Made by a program: the position numbers and the translations under genes
In this document: positions 59,341 through 64,000 of the stretch, in pieces
Layout: each line of letters opens with the position of its first letter
Numbering within the stretch: position 1 is the first letter of the stretch
NCBI GenBank assembly: GCA_963277665.1
Contig: OY728122.1
Span: 1,981,530,883 to 1,981,594,882 of the forward strand
Direction of reading: 5' to 3'
DNA from: Viscum album
Taxonomy: Eukaryota; Streptophyta; Magnoliopsida; Santalales; Viscaceae
DNA: 64,000 nucleotides
Notes under the pieces: model-generated
What the model was told of the DNA's origin: nothing
Database searches by the model: none
What the model saw: only the letters and a program-made list of their open reading frames with translations

Positions 59341-62300
59341 TTTTCCATCCTTAATCAATCAAGGGCATAGATTTCCACACCTACAAATTCATTAGGATAT
59401 TGATACCTCAAATTTATATTTCATTTGTATCAAATTTAGTGGATTATATACCATCCTTAGGATATATCATTCCATATAGCCTAATCATAAATTATGATAA
59501 TCTAAAATATAGTGTCATGAAATAAAATTCCAATCCATATGATATGCCTCATTTTTTAAATCTTATTGGCCAAATTTCATCACTTGTAAATGGTAGTTAT
59601 AGAATATCACCTTTAATATCTCACTTTTACTAAATCTTATTATTCCTTGTACCATTTTACTTTGTATCATATCATATATGAGAACTTCTTAAATAATATT
59701 CAAGAATCATAGATATCATCCAAAAAATTTAATATTTCATCAACTTCACTATGTATCACATCATATGAAATACAATATTGGAACCCATCCAAAACTATTT
59801 TTGATAAAATCAAAAACACATTATGAGAATCTATCTAATTAAAAATCATTCCACATTTAATTAAATTAAATGTTTTAACATGAATCTATGGATTCATAAA
59901 TTTATGAAAAGGGAATACTTAGGTAAATCATCAATGCTACTTAAACCTTTAAAATATCTTATATAATATTCAAAAAACAAAAATATCACTATACTAGTGA
60001 ACACATGGCACATAATATACTATAATGTATTATCATATGTTCCCTTTTTCTAATACATTGATTGAACATGGGACACATAATATCTCAATCCTCTGTAGAT
60101 GAATCATGCATTCTCCAATTTATTTGTCTAAATTGAGTAGGTCAATGAATACATCTCCTTTCAATAATCTTTATAAATGAGCACATTACATGACCCTCAT
60201 CCACCTATATAATCACCTCATATATAATATCTATGATTGGATTAAAAGTCGTTATTCTATAACAATTTAGGGATCATATTTCATTCATGAAAATTGAGAG
60301 AAAAAATATCATCTTGGTTAATCTCTAAGTGACGAATTGATAAGAAACATACCTAACCACTCCATAATTAGATATATATATATATATATAATGGATTTAA
60401 TAATATAACTATTATTTTATAAGGGTTCTCAGGATTGGTATCTCATCAGACTGAGGTAAAGAGGAATCTAAATATGATATATAAAACCTTACTAAACTAT
60501 ATACATATTTTTTGACACCCTATGTGGTATACATTGTGGGTCATGTAGCACACAAAACCCTACATCTTGCTCATGAGTATATAATGTATAACTATACAAT
60601 AATTGTTTTCACATAGACCTTAACATTTCTTAATAACTAGTTATACACCATGAAAAACATCATTTAGGTATAACTAAAATTCATACTTCTAGAGATCAAT
60701 TTTCATTACACTTCATAAAATATAAATCAATAAATACATATATGAATCCAATGTTTAAGAATGATATAGTGTAGAATTAATTTTATATGATAATTTCAAT
60801 ATTTTTAAATTTATTTTAATAATATATAACAAGACACTATAAGGAACTTATCTTTGATATTGAGTATGTTAAACTTTTATATTATCATATGTTTGTTGTA
60901 CATGAGTATTTTTCGTCAACTAATTGAATTTATTTGTAATTCCTACCACATAACTATGTATAATTATAATATAATCCTCCCACTAAACTCTTTAGTGATT
61001 AAAATATATAAATAATGATATTTTTAATCATGATTGGATTTATAAATCATTATCCTAATATTTAACTCTTATAACATACTCAAACTCATTCACTTTACAA
61101 AATAAAATGTTTTTATGTTATCATTTTTTTAACAATTTTTTTTAAAATGTTTTATTTCATCATCAATGGAACCCATTTCTGTAATATATTTCATATAAAT
61201 ATAATATAAACTTTTGTAACAGTTTTATTTATTACATACCATAACTTCTTAAACATATTTAGGATAAAATGAAAATCACATTGTTTTGGTAACTAAATTT
61301 AATTCATTACATTTCTGTGTACCATCATACATCCTATACTCAATTAGATATCAAGTGAAATTTGTATTTAATTTTCACTACTGTAAAACTACTGGAGATA
61401 TTGAAAATTTGTTTATCATAGTAACTAAATGTAACATTTTTCTTTACTGTCACATATCCTAAACTCTTTGGTCTATTAAGTACAAATCATTTTATTATTA
61501 TGAATAACATAATATTTTACGTGTTATCATTGAATTTTTATATGATTAAACATACTGCCACTATCATCTTAGACTAAATTTTCTTTATAACACCATGATA
61601 AGATATAAAAACTCATTTTACTATGAAATATCACTTATTTTATTTTAGTATGAATATTTTAAAAAAAAGTTTTAATTATATATAAAATTTGGTAATCTAT
61701 GTATATGGAGCATTTTACCTCTAAAAGTAAGTAATTTTTCTTTCAAATATACCGTTGATTGGTGGATAGAAGATCTTCTATCATATTTTCAAAACCATAT
61801 AGATAAAATATTTTTATATTAGATAAAACATGTGTATCCATGTACTCTTCTCAATAAATGTAATAGAACATAATGAGTGATAAACAGTGTGTGTAGAATT
61901 AATTACCTCATATTATTCATGATAACTCTTTTTTAATAAAAAAACACATATTATCATATAATATAAAGGAGATGAATATATATTTCCTTTACATATATCT
62001 ATATCTAATTAATTACATTACATTAAATTAAAATAATTGATATAGTAAATCACTTATTTATTATATGAATGAAAAATAAAATCTCTATAAATTATAATCT
62101 ATATTGAAAACTTCTATATAATTTCAGAAGTAATAATATGTATAGTTTGTATCACATACCCTTAAAAACTAAAGAATCAATATCTATGACCTTGAAAACT
62201 AATATTTAAATTACATGGAGTTTTTCATACCCCTTAATATATCTCAAACAATCCCATTATATAGAAACATTACCCTATATTTCTTGTTTTTACCTTTAGG

Positions 62301-64000
62301 TTTCATTGACCTTGATATTAAACTTTATGAAGCATTGTTTGACATTTAAACAATTATTTATTCTTATTGTGTGATCTCTTAACCACTTATACTACAGAAA
62401 TACCACCCAAACCTATATATAATATTCCCAATTCACTCATCCCCAACACTTTGAAAATAATAGGGTAAACATTTCAGAAATTAATTTATATTTTTGAAAT
62501 ATTTCCATTAATGAAAATGGAATGAATTACTTAACATGTTTAAAAATCAAGAAAATATTCAGGTCCACCAATTCATTAGGACACTCATTCATATTTAGTG
62601 TTATATTAATGAATAATCCTATTAAGTATACAAGAATGAATTTAAAAAGGAAATTTTTTATTTAAATCCTATAAAACCCTCTGTGAATCATTATTCACCT
62701 CTCATAATCATATAGACACACCTACTAAATAAATTTAATAATAATTAATTAAAGACTGTGTTTCAATGACAACTGGAAAATAAAGTACATAAGAGTATTT
62801 ATTATGTTAATTTATAAATATTTTCTTTTATAATGCTTCTCTTTTCATGGATTTATTTGAATGGTATGTTTGATGATGATATGCATCTGCAATATAATCT
62901 TTTATCAAATTAGTATCATTTTTTACTAAAATTTAAAAAGGGATTTTATTTAATGAGATCCAACTGAAATAAAACCCCCTGTTTAACTCTTTATATCCAT
63001 TACTGGCCCATGATAAATATTTCATTATGAAAATGATCCCTTATTGGAATGATCTTAACATCATTTTTATTTATGTATGGAATTTTCCCAATGATATTAC
63101 ACATGATACATCAATATTTTTATAGGAAACCCTTTTTCAAATTGAATATATATATAAACAAATATTTATTTATCTAGTATCATAAATCATTGTCTATCCT
63201 AGTTATGTTACTCCTAATGAAAATCCTAATATCATGGAACCAAAATCCTATGTAAACCTCCTTACTTTATTTCCATAAAAAATATAATCTAGGGGCACCA
63301 TGCGTTAGCATAAACCAATCCAGTTTGATGATCATTGTATTGAAATCTGACAACCCATATTTTTTTAATCTTTATTTTGTGATTTATTATATATGTATAC
63401 ACACAATAAAATAACAAAATATTTTGAGGCATTATTTCATTTGTTAATTTGATACATATTATAATAATTTGAAATCGGGATATAATGTCATTTTTTAAAA
63501 CTCCATAGCATGCCCTTAAATTCCATTAATCTTTTAATACTTCACACCAAAAAACTAGAGATGAAAACAAGAAAGGGGTGACCTATATACCCAATTATGG
63601 GAATAATTAGAGAATATAATTAATTAAATCAGTAAAAGTGATCCAAGGTGCATGACATTGTGACATAAAAATTGAGAATTATAATCTGGAATATTGAATA
63701 ATGATATAACATGATAAGATCAAGGAAACATATGAATTATGAAGCAGCATAAAACATGACATCATAAGAATAATACAAGTATAATTTTAAATGAATTATT
63801 ATATAGTGTTTATAGGATGAACACCCATGCACCATAAATGTTTCTCATTAGACAAAAAAATTCCAAATGCATAAGAGGTCTATATAATTTCAATCCGAAC
63901 TATCACACTCATATTATGCACATGTAGTAGTATATAACATAGATCATAAAAAAATGAACCCTTTCATAAAATTTAACCATACTATTAAGTAGTGTGGGTT
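59341..64000. other. Unassigned AT-rich region
   Basis: A 4.7-kb stretch with no open frame of note, no retrotransposon protein motif and no RNA gene that I can see. It holds a (TA)n at about 60372-60392 and a short tandem repeat at about 61225-61550. It is probably old transposon or LTR sequence. I looked for the missing 5' LTR of E3 here and found no convincing match. Confidence 0.5.
61225..61550. repeat. Degenerate tandem repeat, period about 130 bp
   Basis: 'GTAACTAAAT' with following 'CATTT..T.AC..TCA.A..TCCTA.ACTC' occurs at about 61289 and 61418. A weaker preceding unit may start near 61160. Confidence 0.4.

Noticed and set aside
59341..64000. Search for the missing 5' LTR of E3
   Set aside because: A few words ('ttgatacc', 'aatatagtgtc', 'gggtga') resemble E LTRs, but order and spacing do not hold, as expected for chance in AT-rich DNA.

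Overview
The window is intergenic plant DNA made almost entirely of long-terminal-repeat (LTR) retrotransposons, most of them badly decayed and nested inside one another. It is very AT-rich. I recognise no host gene, no rRNA or tRNA gene, no CRISPR array and no bacterial or organellar sequence. Athila-type and Tat-type Ty3/gypsy elements, LTRs that begin TGTAAC, primer sites resembling initiator-Met and Asp tRNAs, and a probable tRNA-derived SINE all point to a seed plant with a large, repeat-rich genome. I cannot name the species.

Layout, left to right. (1) 1-6948: the 5' end of a minus-strand Ty3/gypsy element of a family I call E (copy E1): gag relic, primer-binding site, then a 5.3-kb LTR. 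(2) 6949-9154: unassigned. (3) 9155-21538: a plus-strand LTR family I call T. A possible upstream LTR is followed by a head-to-tail array LTR-internal-LTR-internal-LTR, in which the two internal segments are 667 and 669 bp and seem to carry no genes. (4) 21539-36315: a plus-strand Athila element that interrupts the third T LTR. It has both LTRs, an Asp-type primer site and relics of gag, protease, RT, RNase H and integrase. A solo E-family LTR (S2, 27419-32215) sits between its RNase H and integrase. (5) 36321-about 43130: a minus-strand E element (E3) with a 4.2-kb 3' LTR, polypurine tract, the extreme 3' tail of pol, a probable SINE insertion and the best-preserved gene here, a gag with two zinc knuckles. 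Its pol is almost wholly missing. (6) About 43130-59340: a minus-strand Tat-lineage element with gag, protease, RT, two RNase H domains and integrase as relics, flanked by long zones of tandem repeats that are probably its LTRs. (7) 59341-64000: AT-rich sequence I could not assign.

The relative order follows from the nesting. T is older than Athila, Athila is older than S2, and E3 abuts the Athila 3' LTR. The Tat element probably interrupts the E3 leader, but the missing E3 5' LTR was not found on its far side. Every pol found is inactivated by stops, frameshifts or lost catalytic residues.

The most notable structures are the tandem T array, the pol-less E3 element with a nearly open gag, and several independent minisatellites inside LTRs: about 185, 36 and 33 bp in family E, and 50, about 37 and 33 bp in the Tat element.
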